A stretch of 39,224 nucleotides of DNA from assembly GCA_003216795.1 (NCBI GenBank), contig QCIH01000015.1:1-39224 (forward strand), written 5' to 3'. The notes under the pieces were generated by a model that ran no database searches, was not told the DNA's origin, and saw nothing but the letters and a program-made list of their open reading frames with translations. The stretch comes from Prochlorococcus sp. AG-402-K16 (GTDB lineage Bacteria > Cyanobacteriota > Cyanobacteriia > PCC-6307 > Cyanobiaceae). Shown one piece after another: positions 25,137 through 35,173 of the stretch. Position numbers and translations under genes: made by a program. Numbering within the stretch: the stretch's first letter is position 1; every line of letters begins with the position of its first letter.

Positions 25137-26267
25137 TTAGTCTTTATTAGGCAAGCGAAGCGTGACAGGTCCTAAAGGGTGTTTTGAGTTTGGATAAATA
25201 CTATGGTGATGGTGATGGTGATTATGTTCATGTTGATGAGCCTCTACATGTTCATGTTCCAAGTAATCTCCTCCTCCTGATTTTGATTTTTCTTGATTAT
25301 GAGTTGGTATTTGATTTTGTATTTCACAAGCACCATTACATTCAGGATCACATAAATCACAACTGATACCCAAGCCCTCTACATGGTCATGATGACTTTC
25401 TTGTACCATTCCAACTTCTTTTTCAAAGCCAAATAAATTTGACCTATATTTACAAGTTGAGCAATTCATAAAATTATTACCTTCGTTATTAAGAATCTCT
25501 TCAATCCTTTCTACAAAAGTGTCAACCACATAAGACTGTGACGAAAGATATTTTGCATGTATAAATGAAATATTTGGATTTTTAATCGCAACTAAATCAC
25601 TTTGCCTTTTTATTCTTGTAACAAGGACACCTGAGAAAAGGAAATAAGGGAAAACAATTATATTTTTATAACCAAGTCTCACAACATTTTTCAAGCCAGG
25701 TTCAACAAGAGGGAAAGTTACCCCAGAAAAAACTGTTTCCCCCCACCCTAAACCAATACCTTCTACGATCATTCTCGTAATTTTTGAAACATTTGAATTC
25801 GCATCTGGGTCAGAAGAACCTCTACCAACAACAACTAATAATGATTCTTCAGGTTTGAGTGTATTATTTTGTTTAAATACATCTTTAACTCTTTCACAAG
25901 CTGCACTAATCATTAAGTTATTAATACCTAATTCTCTTCCATAAATTATTTCAATACCTGTTTTACTTGAATAATTCATAAGCAAGCTAGGTATATCATT
26001 TTTTACATGGCCCGCAGCGAAAAGCATTGAGGGTATTGCAATTACTTTTTTTATAGAAAGATCTCTTAATTTGTCTAGAGCATCAACAAGTGAAGGTTTA
26101 GCGAATTCCAAGAAACCATATTCAACCAAATAGTTTGGATATCTTTTTTGTATAAACTGAGTTAATTCTTGAAATTCAGTAATGGCTAGTTTATTTCTAC
26201 TGCCGTGTCCACAGATAAGTATCGCGACTTGATTATTTAACTTCGAATCTAAATTATCCAAAATCAA
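25137..26267 (-). CDS. cbiX: CbiX/SirB-type sirohydrochlorin chelatase with His-rich C-terminal tail
   Basis: Inserts cobalt (or iron) into sirohydrochlorin for cobalamin or siroheme synthesis. Two chelatase modules are present. The first has ILICGHGSRNKLA and PSMLFAAGHVKNDIP with the metal-ligand His residues. The second has VVVGRGSSDPDANSNV, VFPYFLFSGVLV and FIHAKYL. A C-terminal extension carries MNCSTCKYR (the CbiX MxCxxC motif), a Cys cluster CDLCDPECNGAC, then a tail with 11 His in 18 residues (bases about 25200-25255). Similar Cys and poly-His tails are known in long CbiX proteins. The frame is open to TTG 26339, but TTG 26267 or 26261 avoids overlap with the divergent gene and still precedes the first strand. 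Confidence 0.85.
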   Translation of the reverse strand: MILDNLDSKLNNQVAILICGHGSRNKLAITEFQELTQFIQKRYPNYLVEYGFLEFAKPSLVDALDKLRDLSIKKVIAIPSMLFAAGHVKNDIPSLLMNYSSKTGIEIIYGRELGINNLMISAACERVKDVFKQNNTLKPEESLLVVVGRGSSDPDANSNVSKITRMIVEGIGLGWGETVFSGVTFPLVEPGLKNVVRLGYKNIIVFPYFLFSGVLVTRIKRQSDLVAIKNPNISFIHAKYLSSQSYVVDTFVERIEEILNNEGNNFMNCSTCKYRSNLFGFEKEVGMVQESHHDHVEGLGISCDLCDPECNGACEIQNQIPTHNQEKSKSGGGDYLEHEHVEAHQHEHNHHHHHHSIYPNSKHPLGPVTLRLPNKD

Positions 26268-26308
26268 GTTATTACTTATACCATAATAGTAAAGAACAAT
26301 ATCATGTA

Positions 26309-27586
26309 GTGAAAAATAATAGTTTGCTTGAAGTTCCAAATATCAACTCAAAAGATGCAAAATTAAAGAAATTAATTTATGACGTGGATGAATCCTTATT
26401 TAATGAGGATAACTATTCTTACAAAAAATTCGAGCACCTTTGCGTATGTAGTGGAGGTACAACTTCTAGTTGTGCAAAAAATGGTTTTACAACTCTCGAT
26501 CTAAGAAAAAATCACAGCAAAATTCATCTAGATAGAAAAACCAATTTAGTAACAATTGGAGGTGGTGTAATAATGGGGGATCTATTAAATCATTTACAAA
26601 AATATAATCGAAGTTTTCCAATCGGACTTTCTAAACTTCCTGGAGCAGGCTATATACTTACTGGTGGAGTAAGCCCGCTCAGTAGAACCTACGGATTAGC
26701 CATTGATAATATTGAATCAATAAAAGGTTTCTTGGGTAATGGCACATTTATTTCTTTAAAAAAAAATCAAATAAATACAAAAGAACAATTAATTTGGGAA
26801 GGAATCAAAGGCGCAGCACCCTTCTTTTCAATTATTACAGAATTAGAACTTAAGACTATCCAATCTAATTCAATTAAGGTTATTGAAGGATTTGTAAATC
26901 TAAATGAACTTACAGAAATAATAAAACTATCAGAGGAATTTCCAGAAAATATTAGTCTTCAATGGATTTTTGCCCAAAAAATTTACATATATATTTTTGC
27001 TGAACTAAAAAATAATTTAGAGGATAAAAGAACAGAAGAATGCCTAATGCTTCTAGACAAATTCCCTACTCTAGAAAAACAATTTTATGAAAACTTTAAC
27101 AAAATAAATTTCTTCCCTAAGGAATTGAATTTATATGAGCTGAATGCAAATAACCATTCTGAGGTAATTAGTCTTCTTGGAGAAGATTTAAAAAATGATG
27201 TCCCAAGTTTCATAAAATGTTTGAATGAAATAATGGACAATAGACCTAATAATTCCTGTTATGTTGCTTCCCAACAACTTGGTTGCAAAACAAAAAAGTC
27301 AAATCATGGTTCAAGCTTTTTTGTTCATAGAAAAAGTACTTGGAAACCATGGATATATGCATCATGGGAAAAAAATGATCTTCAAGAAAAAGAAGTCGCT
27401 TTGGACTGGATTTATAAATCGTGGAACGACCTAAAAAGGTTTTATCCAAATATTCACTTAGCCCAATTACATAATCATTTAAGTTCTCATGAGGAAGAAC
27501 TTTCATTAGCTTTTGGAAATAGAATGAATGAATTAAAAACTTTAAAGAATATTTTTGACCCACAAGGTATTTTGCCTCCTTTATGA
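26309..27586 (+). CDS. FAD-binding oxidoreductase, VAO/PCMH type
   Basis: Flavoprotein of 425 residues with the VAO/PCMH FAD-binding fold at the N-terminus. CVCSGGTTSSCAKNGFTTLD is the first FAD loop. TIGGGVIMGDLLNHLQKY follows, then LPGAGYILTGGVSPLSRTYG with LAIDNIES. It ends in NIFDPQGILPPL, typical for berberine-bridge-like and related enzymes. The His and Cys that covalently attach FAD in BBE-like proteins are replaced (Thr and Ser at the corresponding loops), so FAD is probably non-covalent. The substrate is unknown. GTG at 26309 starts it, divergent from cbiX. The SulP gene follows after 30 bases. Confidence 0.8.
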   Translation: MKNNSLLEVPNINSKDAKLKKLIYDVDESLFNEDNYSYKKFEHLCVCSGGTTSSCAKNGFTTLDLRKNHSKIHLDRKTNLVTIGGGVIMGDLLNHLQKYNRSFPIGLSKLPGAGYILTGGVSPLSRTYGLAIDNIESIKGFLGNGTFISLKKNQINTKEQLIWEGIKGAAPFFSIITELELKTIQSNSIKVIEGFVNLNELTEIIKLSEEFPENISLQWIFAQKIYIYIFAELKNNLEDKRTEECLMLLDKFPTLEKQFYENFNKINFFPKELNLYELNANNHSEVISLLGEDLKNDVPSFIKCLNEIMDNRPNNSCYVASQQLGCKTKKSNHGSSFFVHRKSTWKPWIYASWEKNDLQEKEVALDWIYKSWNDLKRFYPNIHLAQLHNHLSSHEEELSLAFGNRMNELKTLKNIFDPQGILPPL

Positions 27587-27616
27587 GGTAACTTCTTAAT
27601 TATAAAGAAACTTAAA

Positions 27617-29182
27617 ATGTCAAATTCCTCAAGATATTTATCTAAAAATTGGTTAGATGATCCAAAATCAAATATTCTCTCAGGCTTAGTTGTTGCTTTT
27701 GCAATGATCCCAGAAGCAATTGCTTTTTCAGGTATAGCTGGTGTAGATCCTAAAGTTGGCCTTTTTGGTGCATTTTGCTTATCTATAACAATTGCGATTG
27801 TTGGAGGAAGAAGGGGGATGATCACTTCAGCCACAGGTTCAACAGCTCTTTTAATGACTGGACTTGTTGCTTATGGAGAATCACAAGCTCCTGGATTAGG
27901 AGTCCCTTATCTTATTGCAGCTGGAATATTAACTGGAATACTACAAATTCTTTGGGGATATTTAAGACTTGCCTACCAAATGCGATTTGTGCCAACAGGA
28001 GTATTAAGTGGATTTGTAAATGCACTAGCACTTTTAATATTTCAAGCACAACTACCTCAGTTAGGAATAGGTATTAAAGAATCAAAAGGATTAGTTGAAC
28101 AAACTATAAGTCAATATCCAGTTAACTCTCAGATTCCAGTAGTTTGGATTCTTGTAATCCTAGGATTAGTAATTATCTATGGGCTTCCAAAAATCACAAA
28201 AGTAGTCCCATCTCAACTTATTGCAATAGTAGTAATTACTCTTATTAGCATATTCCTTAATCTAGATGTCCCAACAGTTAGCGATTTGGGTAAATTACCT
28301 GATGGATTACCAAGTATTTCTCTTCCTTTTGGATCAATAGAAAATGGGAAAGTGCCTTTTAGTCTTGAAACATTAGGGATAATTTTACCGACTTCACTTG
28401 CAATATCTCTCGTGGGTTTAATGGAAACCTTTTTAACTCAAGACATCTTAGACGATGTAACTGATACAAGTTCTAATAAAAATAAAGAGGCAAGAGGACA
28501 GGGAATCGCAAATATTGTGGCATCCTTATTTGGTGGGATGGCAGGATGTGCCTTGGTTGGGCAATCTGTTATGAATACTGAAAATGGTGGCAAATCTAGA
28601 TTATCAACCCTCTCCTCAGGTATATCTTTGCTAATTATGATTATCCTCTTGAAGTCTTGGATTGGAGCAATACCAATGGCCGCTTTAGTAGCAATCATGA
28701 TAACTATCGCAATAAGTACAGCAGATATAAATGGATTAAAAAATATTAGAAAGATTCCAAAAAGCGATACTGCAGTAATGCTTATGACATTTGCAGTCAC
28801 AATGCTTACAAAACCTCATAATCTTGCACTTGGAGTTATTGCAGGAGTTGCATTAGCTGCAATTCTTTTCAGCAGAAAAGTCGCAAAAGTTATAACTGTC
28901 TCAAAAGCTAAAGAAAATAATTTGACTACCTACAAAGTAAAAGGACAATTATTTTTTGTAAGTAAAATTTATTTCTTACAAGGATTTGATATTCATGAAC
29001 ATCCTGAAAATATTGTAATTGATATGTCTTTAGCTCATATTTGGGATCAAAGTGGCGTTGTTGCACTTGAGCAAATTATTAGAAAATTCCAGAATGGTGG
29101 TTCTAAAGTTGAAATTGTAGGGTTAAATAAAGAAAGTCTTAACTTATTTGAAAGACTAGGCGGTATAGAAAGCTCTCATTGA
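27617..29182 (+). CDS. SulP-family anion transporter with STAS domain
   Basis: Inner-membrane anion transporter of 521 residues. The SulP signature begins at residue 15 with NILSGLVVAFAMIPEAIAFS and is followed by GVDPKVGLFGAF and SATGSTALLMTGLVA. About 10-14 helices extend to residue 410. A cytoplasmic STAS domain covers about 430-521 (NIVIDMSLAHIWDQSGVVAL, VEIVGLNKESLNLFERLGG). Cyanobacterial members include sodium-dependent bicarbonate carriers (BicA) and sulfate carriers. The sequence alone does not choose between them. It follows the FAD oxidoreductase by 30 bases and converges on metA with a six-base gap. Confidence 0.85.
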   Translation: MSNSSRYLSKNWLDDPKSNILSGLVVAFAMIPEAIAFSGIAGVDPKVGLFGAFCLSITIAIVGGRRGMITSATGSTALLMTGLVAYGESQAPGLGVPYLIAAGILTGILQILWGYLRLAYQMRFVPTGVLSGFVNALALLIFQAQLPQLGIGIKESKGLVEQTISQYPVNSQIPVVWILVILGLVIIYGLPKITKVVPSQLIAIVVITLISIFLNLDVPTVSDLGKLPDGLPSISLPFGSIENGKVPFSLETLGIILPTSLAISLVGLMETFLTQDILDDVTDTSSNKNKEARGQGIANIVASLFGGMAGCALVGQSVMNTENGGKSRLSTLSSGISLLIMIILLKSWIGAIPMAALVAIMITIAISTADINGLKNIRKIPKSDTAVMLMTFAVTMLTKPHNLALGVIAGVALAAILFSRKVAKVITVSKAKENNLTTYKVKGQLFFVSKIYFLQGFDIHEHPENIVIDMSLAHIWDQSGVVALEQIIRKFQNGGSKVEIVGLNKESLNLFERLGGIESSH

Positions 29183-29188
29183 AAAAAG

Positions 29189-30079
29189 TTAATTAAGACT
29201 AACTTGTTGATAACAAAACCAAAGCCATTGTTGAAAAAGCAAATTCCTATGAGATCTCCAAGCGGTTTTTGAACTATTTAGATCAAAATTTTCAGGGGGA
29301 GGAACATCTCCCTTTTCTTTGTCTCTTTCAATTTCACTAATAATTCTATGCACCGTATACTCAGGATGACCTAAATGCATAAATTGTTTTTGATCATTAG
29401 ATTCAAATATTGTATATCCAACGTTTTCTCCATAAGCCAACAAATTCAACTTTCCTTCTTTTTGGGCCTTCTCCATTTTCAAATCTGGTAATCCAGCAAA
29501 TCTACTTTGAGGACAAATAAATTCATCATCTTGTGTACCCATCAAAGGGTGTCCAGGAACAAGACTTTTTAAAGGGAACACCCCAAATAATTTCCTATCA
29601 AAAACTTGCTTATCAACCCCTGCCAAATAAGCCAGAGCAAAGCCAGCCCAACATAATCCAAGAGTACTCGCACAAGAATTTCTGGCTTCATTTACAATTT
29701 TCACAAATTCATCCCAATACTTAACCTCCTCAAAGGCTAGGTGCTCAATAGGTGCTCCAGTAATGATGATTCCATCTAACGGTTCTGGATTATTTGCTTC
29801 TTCCCAAGTTATGTATAGATTATTTAGATGATTAAGATCCCATGTTTTATAAGAGTGAGTTTTAAGCTTTATCCAAACTGGCTCAATTTGAAGAGGAGAT
29901 AAACCGAGTGGATGTAGTAAGTTAAATTCATACTGTTTGCCAAGAGGCATGATATTTAAAATACCAATCCTAAGAGGACGTATATCCTGTCTTTTTGCCA
30001 ATTCTGGTTCGATCCAAGATATATGATTTTTCTCAACATCACTAATCTTGTGATAGTTACTAGGAATTATTAAAGCCAA
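29189..30079 (-). CDS. metA: Homoserine O-acyltransferase MetA, predicted O-acetyltransferase
   Basis: First committed step of methionine synthesis: acylates homoserine. The 296-residue MetA fold shows catalytic Cys143 (STLGLCWAGFALAYL) and the His238/Glu240 pair in HLGHPEY. The residue that sets acyl-CoA choice is Glu112 in ITGAPIEHLAFEEV. Family work places Glu there in acetyl-CoA users and Gly in succinyl-CoA users. O-acetylhomoserine is therefore the likely product, even though automatic annotation often says succinyltransferase. It lies 13 bases behind metY on the same strand, whose enzyme uses O-acetylhomoserine. Confidence 0.93.
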   Translation of the reverse strand: MALIIPSNYHKISDVEKNHISWIEPELAKRQDIRPLRIGILNIMPLGKQYEFNLLHPLGLSPLQIEPVWIKLKTHSYKTWDLNHLNNLYITWEEANNPEPLDGIIITGAPIEHLAFEEVKYWDEFVKIVNEARNSCASTLGLCWAGFALAYLAGVDKQVFDRKLFGVFPLKSLVPGHPLMGTQDDEFICPQSRFAGLPDLKMEKAQKEGKLNLLAYGENVGYTIFESNDQKQFMHLGHPEYTVHRIISEIERDKEKGDVPPPENFDLNSSKTAWRSHRNLLFQQWLWFCYQQVSLN

Positions 30080-30092
30080 TAAATCTCCTTTC

Positions 30093-31436
<1,344 letters not shown>

Positions 31437-31492
31437 CTATTATCTATTTAACTTAAAAAAGTTCAAAAAAAAAACAAAAAAAAGATAAATAT

Positions 31493-32194
31493 TTATAAAT
31501 CCTTTTTTAATGAGGGGTAATTATCTTTCATATATAAACTTAAATCTTCTTTTATCGCAGATCTAAGTTTCTCAATATTTGCAGAATCAATTATTGGAAA
31601 AGTTTTATTAGCCTCAGGATCTTTTTCAGTAATTGATTTCCAATTCTTACCTACATCTTTTTCAGAGTTGTTAAGAACCTCATCAAAATTGAAACACTTT
31701 TCATTGTTCTTAGCATCAAATTCGCTAAAAGCTTTATTTATAAGCTCTTTTCTACTTTCGAATAGATTCTTAGCTTTTAAAGTATCTGGAAGACCCATAA
31801 CTGGTTGTAATTCCTTAAGAAGTTTTATTTCCTCTTCAATTAATAGTGTCCAAACACCATATTTATTTTTTGGAAGATTAGAATTACTAAAAATATTAAT
31901 TTCATCGAGGTAAAAATTTAACCATAGATAATAAGATTTTTCTTCAATAGTTTTTTTAACGGATATCTTTTTATTTTGGATCTTTGGGAGTAACTTTTCT
32001 GCCTTCTTTAAAAACTGTCTGTCTTCTCTTTCTAAATTTATTAATCCCCATCTTTGACTATAGTCCCATAAATCTTCGTATCTTGTTAAGTCTTCTTGAT
32101 TCCAACCAAGAGCTTTAAGTTCATGAGAACGATGAGTTAATTCCTTTTTCAAAAAAAACCTTTTAAACCATAATAATTCTAACCCTGCAATCAA
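31493..32194 (-). CDS. Hypothetical membrane-anchored protein, 233 aa
   Basis: Not recognised. A hydrophobic N-terminus (IAGLELLWFKRFFLKKEL) precedes a charged, helical body. That body includes a Trp/Tyr-rich stretch (YEDLWDYSQRWGLINLERED) and WLNFYLDEINIFSNS. The only standard start is TTG at 32194. However, the frame stays open ten codons further, to a TAG, and those codons add VKFLIYLLILI, completing a membrane helix. The true start could be a rare codon there. It sits between metY and the 502-residue gene on the same strand, with gaps of 71 and 50 bases. Confidence 0.6.
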   Translation of the reverse strand: MIAGLELLWFKRFFLKKELTHRSHELKALGWNQEDLTRYEDLWDYSQRWGLINLEREDRQFLKKAEKLLPKIQNKKISVKKTIEEKSYYLWLNFYLDEINIFSNSNLPKNKYGVWTLLIEEEIKLLKELQPVMGLPDTLKAKNLFESRKELINKAFSEFDAKNNEKCFNFDEVLNNSEKDVGKNWKSITEKDPEANKTFPIIDSANIEKLRSAIKEDLSLYMKDNYPSLKKDL

Positions 32195-32244
32195 GATTAG
32201 TAAATAAATTAAGAACTTTACTTTCTAGCAAATTAGAAAAATAA

Positions 32245-33753
32245 TCAATTATTAAAATATTTATTAATAATTTTCAATACATTGATATAACTAGGATTTT
32301 TTTTAGAAATTTGATTACTATATTTATTTGTTTTAAGGGCGTTTTGCTCTTTGTCAATAATTAATTTCTTATAAAAGTTTTCAATATCATCAAAAAGATA
32401 ATCTCCTTTTAATTTTTCATTTAGTTCGAAAGATAATTCAGATTTCACAGATTCTTGGCAAAAATTAGTGATTTCTTCTGAACTAATTAAAACCTTATAA
32501 ATTTCTTTTTTTTCTTCTGAATTAGCATTAAAGCATAAATAAATCAGATTAATCATTGAACAATTGTTATTTTTAATTTTGAATTCTTTATAAATGTCAG
32601 GCCAAAATTTCAAAGATTTTAGACCTTCTAAACCTCCTTGACTGAGAGAGTATTTATTACACCAATTTACAAATTCTGAGACATCTTTTGGACATCTGTT
32701 GAGTTGCAAAAGCATATCTGATAAAACTTGTCCTGCTTGAAAATTCCGTGTTGGTTTTCCTTCAGTTGGTAGAGTCATACTCCCTAAGACGTCAGCCTTA
32801 ACAGCATTTAATTGAGAAAAAGTATAATCTCCTTTTTCATAAAATTTATCATTAATTATTTCCCTTGCACTAATTATTTCTTCACCATAACCAAGTTCTT
32901 TTAATGAAAGATATTTATTCTCTAATTTATTTTCTTTTCTAACTTTTATTGATACTGATGCGGCCTGATCTAAACATTGAGTTAACAAAATCGTATTTAT
33001 GGTAGGCAGCATTCCTGGCTTATCGGAATGAAAGTTATTTACAAAACCTGCAAATATTGATGAGATATTTTTTATTGATTTTATATATTGACATTCAATA
33101 TTGTGAACGCCAGGAGAAACTTGAATTTTCGGTGATAATTGATTCAAAATGCGTGCTCCTATTAATGCTGTTAGCGCATCAGGATGGCAGAAATTTGCAG
33201 TAAAACTATCATTAGGATTTCGTAAAGCTCCGTGACGATGAAATCCTGTAAAAAAAGCTAAATTTGGATATTTATTACAAAGAATAAAAGGGTTTTTATT
33301 TTTATTATCAATACAAAAAGAACCAACTAGACAGCCAAGAACCACATTTTCTCTTTTTAAATTTTTTCTGAGTTCTAAAGCATTTTTAACATCATCTTGT
33401 ATGTGATTACTATTTGAAGCAAGAATAACTATCTTACATTTCAAGATAAGATCTTTTAGATCAAAAGACTTTATTTTTCCCTCTGAAGAATAATTTCCCA
33501 TTCTCTTAATCTTTTCAATAATCTCATTATCCATATCAGAAATAACATCATTTGAGAAAGCACCTAACAAATCTCTATCTTCCCTAGGAGCCAAGAGAAT
33601 ATTATTTGATTTTCTATGCATAGCACAGTTGTATGCTAGTGATGCAGGATATAAACCTACACTGTAAAATCCAACTTTGCTATTCTCTATATCTTCAATC
33701 AATGAATAAAAATATTTTTCATCTTTGATGTTTTCTACGAAATTATTCTTCAT
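32245..33753 (-). CDS. Rossmann-like protein of unknown function, 502 aa, divergent from ggpP
   Basis: No named family recognised. The N-terminus suggests an NAD(P)-binding fold: KVGFYSVGLYPASLAY (26-41) stands where a GxGxxG turn would be. CKIVILASNSNHIQDDVKNA (106-125) followed by ENVVLGCLVGSF is laid out like the second half of glycerol-3-phosphate or 6-phosphogluconate dehydrogenase Rossmann domains. A later conserved-looking block is GFHRHGALRNPNDSFTANFC, then HPDALTALIGARI. The C-terminal 150 residues are helical and Lys/Asn-rich. It is divergent, across 159 bases, from a glucosylglycerol-phosphate phosphatase homologue, and the two may share regulation. The link to compatible-solute chemistry is inference. 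Confidence 0.6.
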   Translation of the reverse strand: MKNNFVENIKDEKYFYSLIEDIENSKVGFYSVGLYPASLAYNCAMHRKSNNILLAPREDRDLLGAFSNDVISDMDNEIIEKIKRMGNYSSEGKIKSFDLKDLILKCKIVILASNSNHIQDDVKNALELRKNLKRENVVLGCLVGSFCIDNKNKNPFILCNKYPNLAFFTGFHRHGALRNPNDSFTANFCHPDALTALIGARILNQLSPKIQVSPGVHNIECQYIKSIKNISSIFAGFVNNFHSDKPGMLPTINTILLTQCLDQAASVSIKVRKENKLENKYLSLKELGYGEEIISAREIINDKFYEKGDYTFSQLNAVKADVLGSMTLPTEGKPTRNFQAGQVLSDMLLQLNRCPKDVSEFVNWCNKYSLSQGGLEGLKSLKFWPDIYKEFKIKNNNCSMINLIYLCFNANSEEKKEIYKVLISSEEITNFCQESVKSELSFELNEKLKGDYLFDDIENFYKKLIIDKEQNALKTNKYSNQISKKNPSYINVLKIINKYFNN

Positions 33754-33912
33754 TTTTGGAAACTCTTGATAATTTTTTTAATTTCTTACCCATATCAATA
33801 TTTTTCTACATTAAAGCAATTTTTGACCATAGCAAATTATTTATTGAAAATATTGAGTTTTTTAATTTATAATTTCTGAGAAAGTGGAAATCAAAAGAAA
33901 ATAATTATAAAT

Positions 33913-35133
33913 ATGGAATATATGGCAAGTAATTTAAATGAACAAAAACAATTAATTTCTTCTAAAAATATCTTATTTATTCAAGACATTGACGGAGTTT
34001 GTATCCCTTTAGTTAAAGATCCAATGACTAGAGAATTAGAATCAAAATATATCTATGCAGTAAAAGAATTTGCCGAGGAATTCTTTGTATTAACTTGCGG
34101 GGAACATGAAGGTCCAAGAGGAGTTAACAGAATAATAGAGAGGAGTTTAAGGAGCACTACTGAGCCTAAAAACAAAGAACTATATTTAAGAGGTTTAGCC
34201 GCTTGTGGAGTAGAGTATCAAGACAGTAATGGTAAAATAAGTTTTGAAGGAGTCTCAGAAAAAGAACTAAGGTTTTTAACTAAAGTACCTAGTTTAATAA
34301 GACCAAAATTTAATTATATAGTTAAGAATATTTTTCCTGAACTTAGCCAAGAGGATATCAATTTTCACGCAGTTAAATCAATATGTGAAACACGCTTTTC
34401 GCCAACCATTAATTTCAATAGTCTATTTGATTTAGTTCATGAAGATTCTGATAAAAGAAAGCTTATTCAAATTAGTTTTGAAAAAATGATGAATGAAATC
34501 ATTTTAAAAGCTGAATCCGAAGGCCTAAAAAACTCATTTTTCCTTCATATTTCACCAAATTTAGGTAATAAAAATGGTAGAGAAACAATTAAACTTTCCT
34601 CTCAAGATGATATCGGATCAACAGACATACAATTACTTATTAAAGGAGCAGTTAAAGATTCTGGAGTTTTATTTCTTTTAAATAAATTTATTGCGGATAA
34701 AACTGGTAAAGCTCCTTTTGGAAGAAATTTTAATTTTAGAAACTCTCCAAATTCTGTTACGGAAAAAATTGATTTATGCAAAAGAACTATTCAAAAAGAA
34801 GATATGCCTTTGATTGTAGGAGTTGGTGACACAGTCACATCAAAAAAAAATAATGATGAAAAAAATTATTCAAGAGGAGGAAGTGACAGGTCTTTTCTTG
34901 AATTAATACAAATATTAGGCAATGAATTTGGGATTAAGAATAAAATAATTTTTGTAGATAGTAGTTCTGGTGAAGTTGAAAGACCCTCTACAAAAAAAAC
35001 TGGTTTAAAAGGGATCAGTGATGTTCATGACAATTTAAAATTTGACATAGTTTTTAAAAATGGTCCCAAAGAATACATAAGTTGGTTTATTGAACTTGCC
35101 AATAAGAGATCAAACTTTAAAAAAAATAGTTGA
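33913..35133 (+). CDS. ggpP: Glucosylglycerol-3-phosphate phosphatase homologue (GgpP/StpA)
   Basis: HAD-like phosphatase family TIGR02399, whose Synechocystis member removes phosphate from glucosylglycerol phosphate to make the osmolyte glucosylglycerol. The 406 residues show IQDIDGVCIPLVKDPMTREL with the DxD pair Asp25/Asp27, LTCGEHEGPRGVNRIIERSL, LYLRGLAACGVEYQD, and the late acidic motif VGVGDTVTSKK. No ggpS (glucosylglycerol-phosphate synthase) gene is in the window, so the physiological substrate is open. ATG at 33913 is followed by a second in-frame ATG at 33922, and either may be used. The ArsS-like gene follows after 40 bases. Confidence 0.85.
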   Translation: MEYMASNLNEQKQLISSKNILFIQDIDGVCIPLVKDPMTRELESKYIYAVKEFAEEFFVLTCGEHEGPRGVNRIIERSLRSTTEPKNKELYLRGLAACGVEYQDSNGKISFEGVSEKELRFLTKVPSLIRPKFNYIVKNIFPELSQEDINFHAVKSICETRFSPTINFNSLFDLVHEDSDKRKLIQISFEKMMNEIILKAESEGLKNSFFLHISPNLGNKNGRETIKLSSQDDIGSTDIQLLIKGAVKDSGVLFLLNKFIADKTGKAPFGRNFNFRNSPNSVTEKIDLCKRTIQKEDMPLIVGVGDTVTSKKNNDEKNYSRGGSDRSFLELIQILGNEFGIKNKIIFVDSSSGEVERPSTKKTGLKGISDVHDNLKFDIVFKNGPKEYISWFIELANKRSNFKKNS

Positions 35134-35173
35134 CTTTTTTATTTTCGAATGACAATTTATAAATAATAGATTC

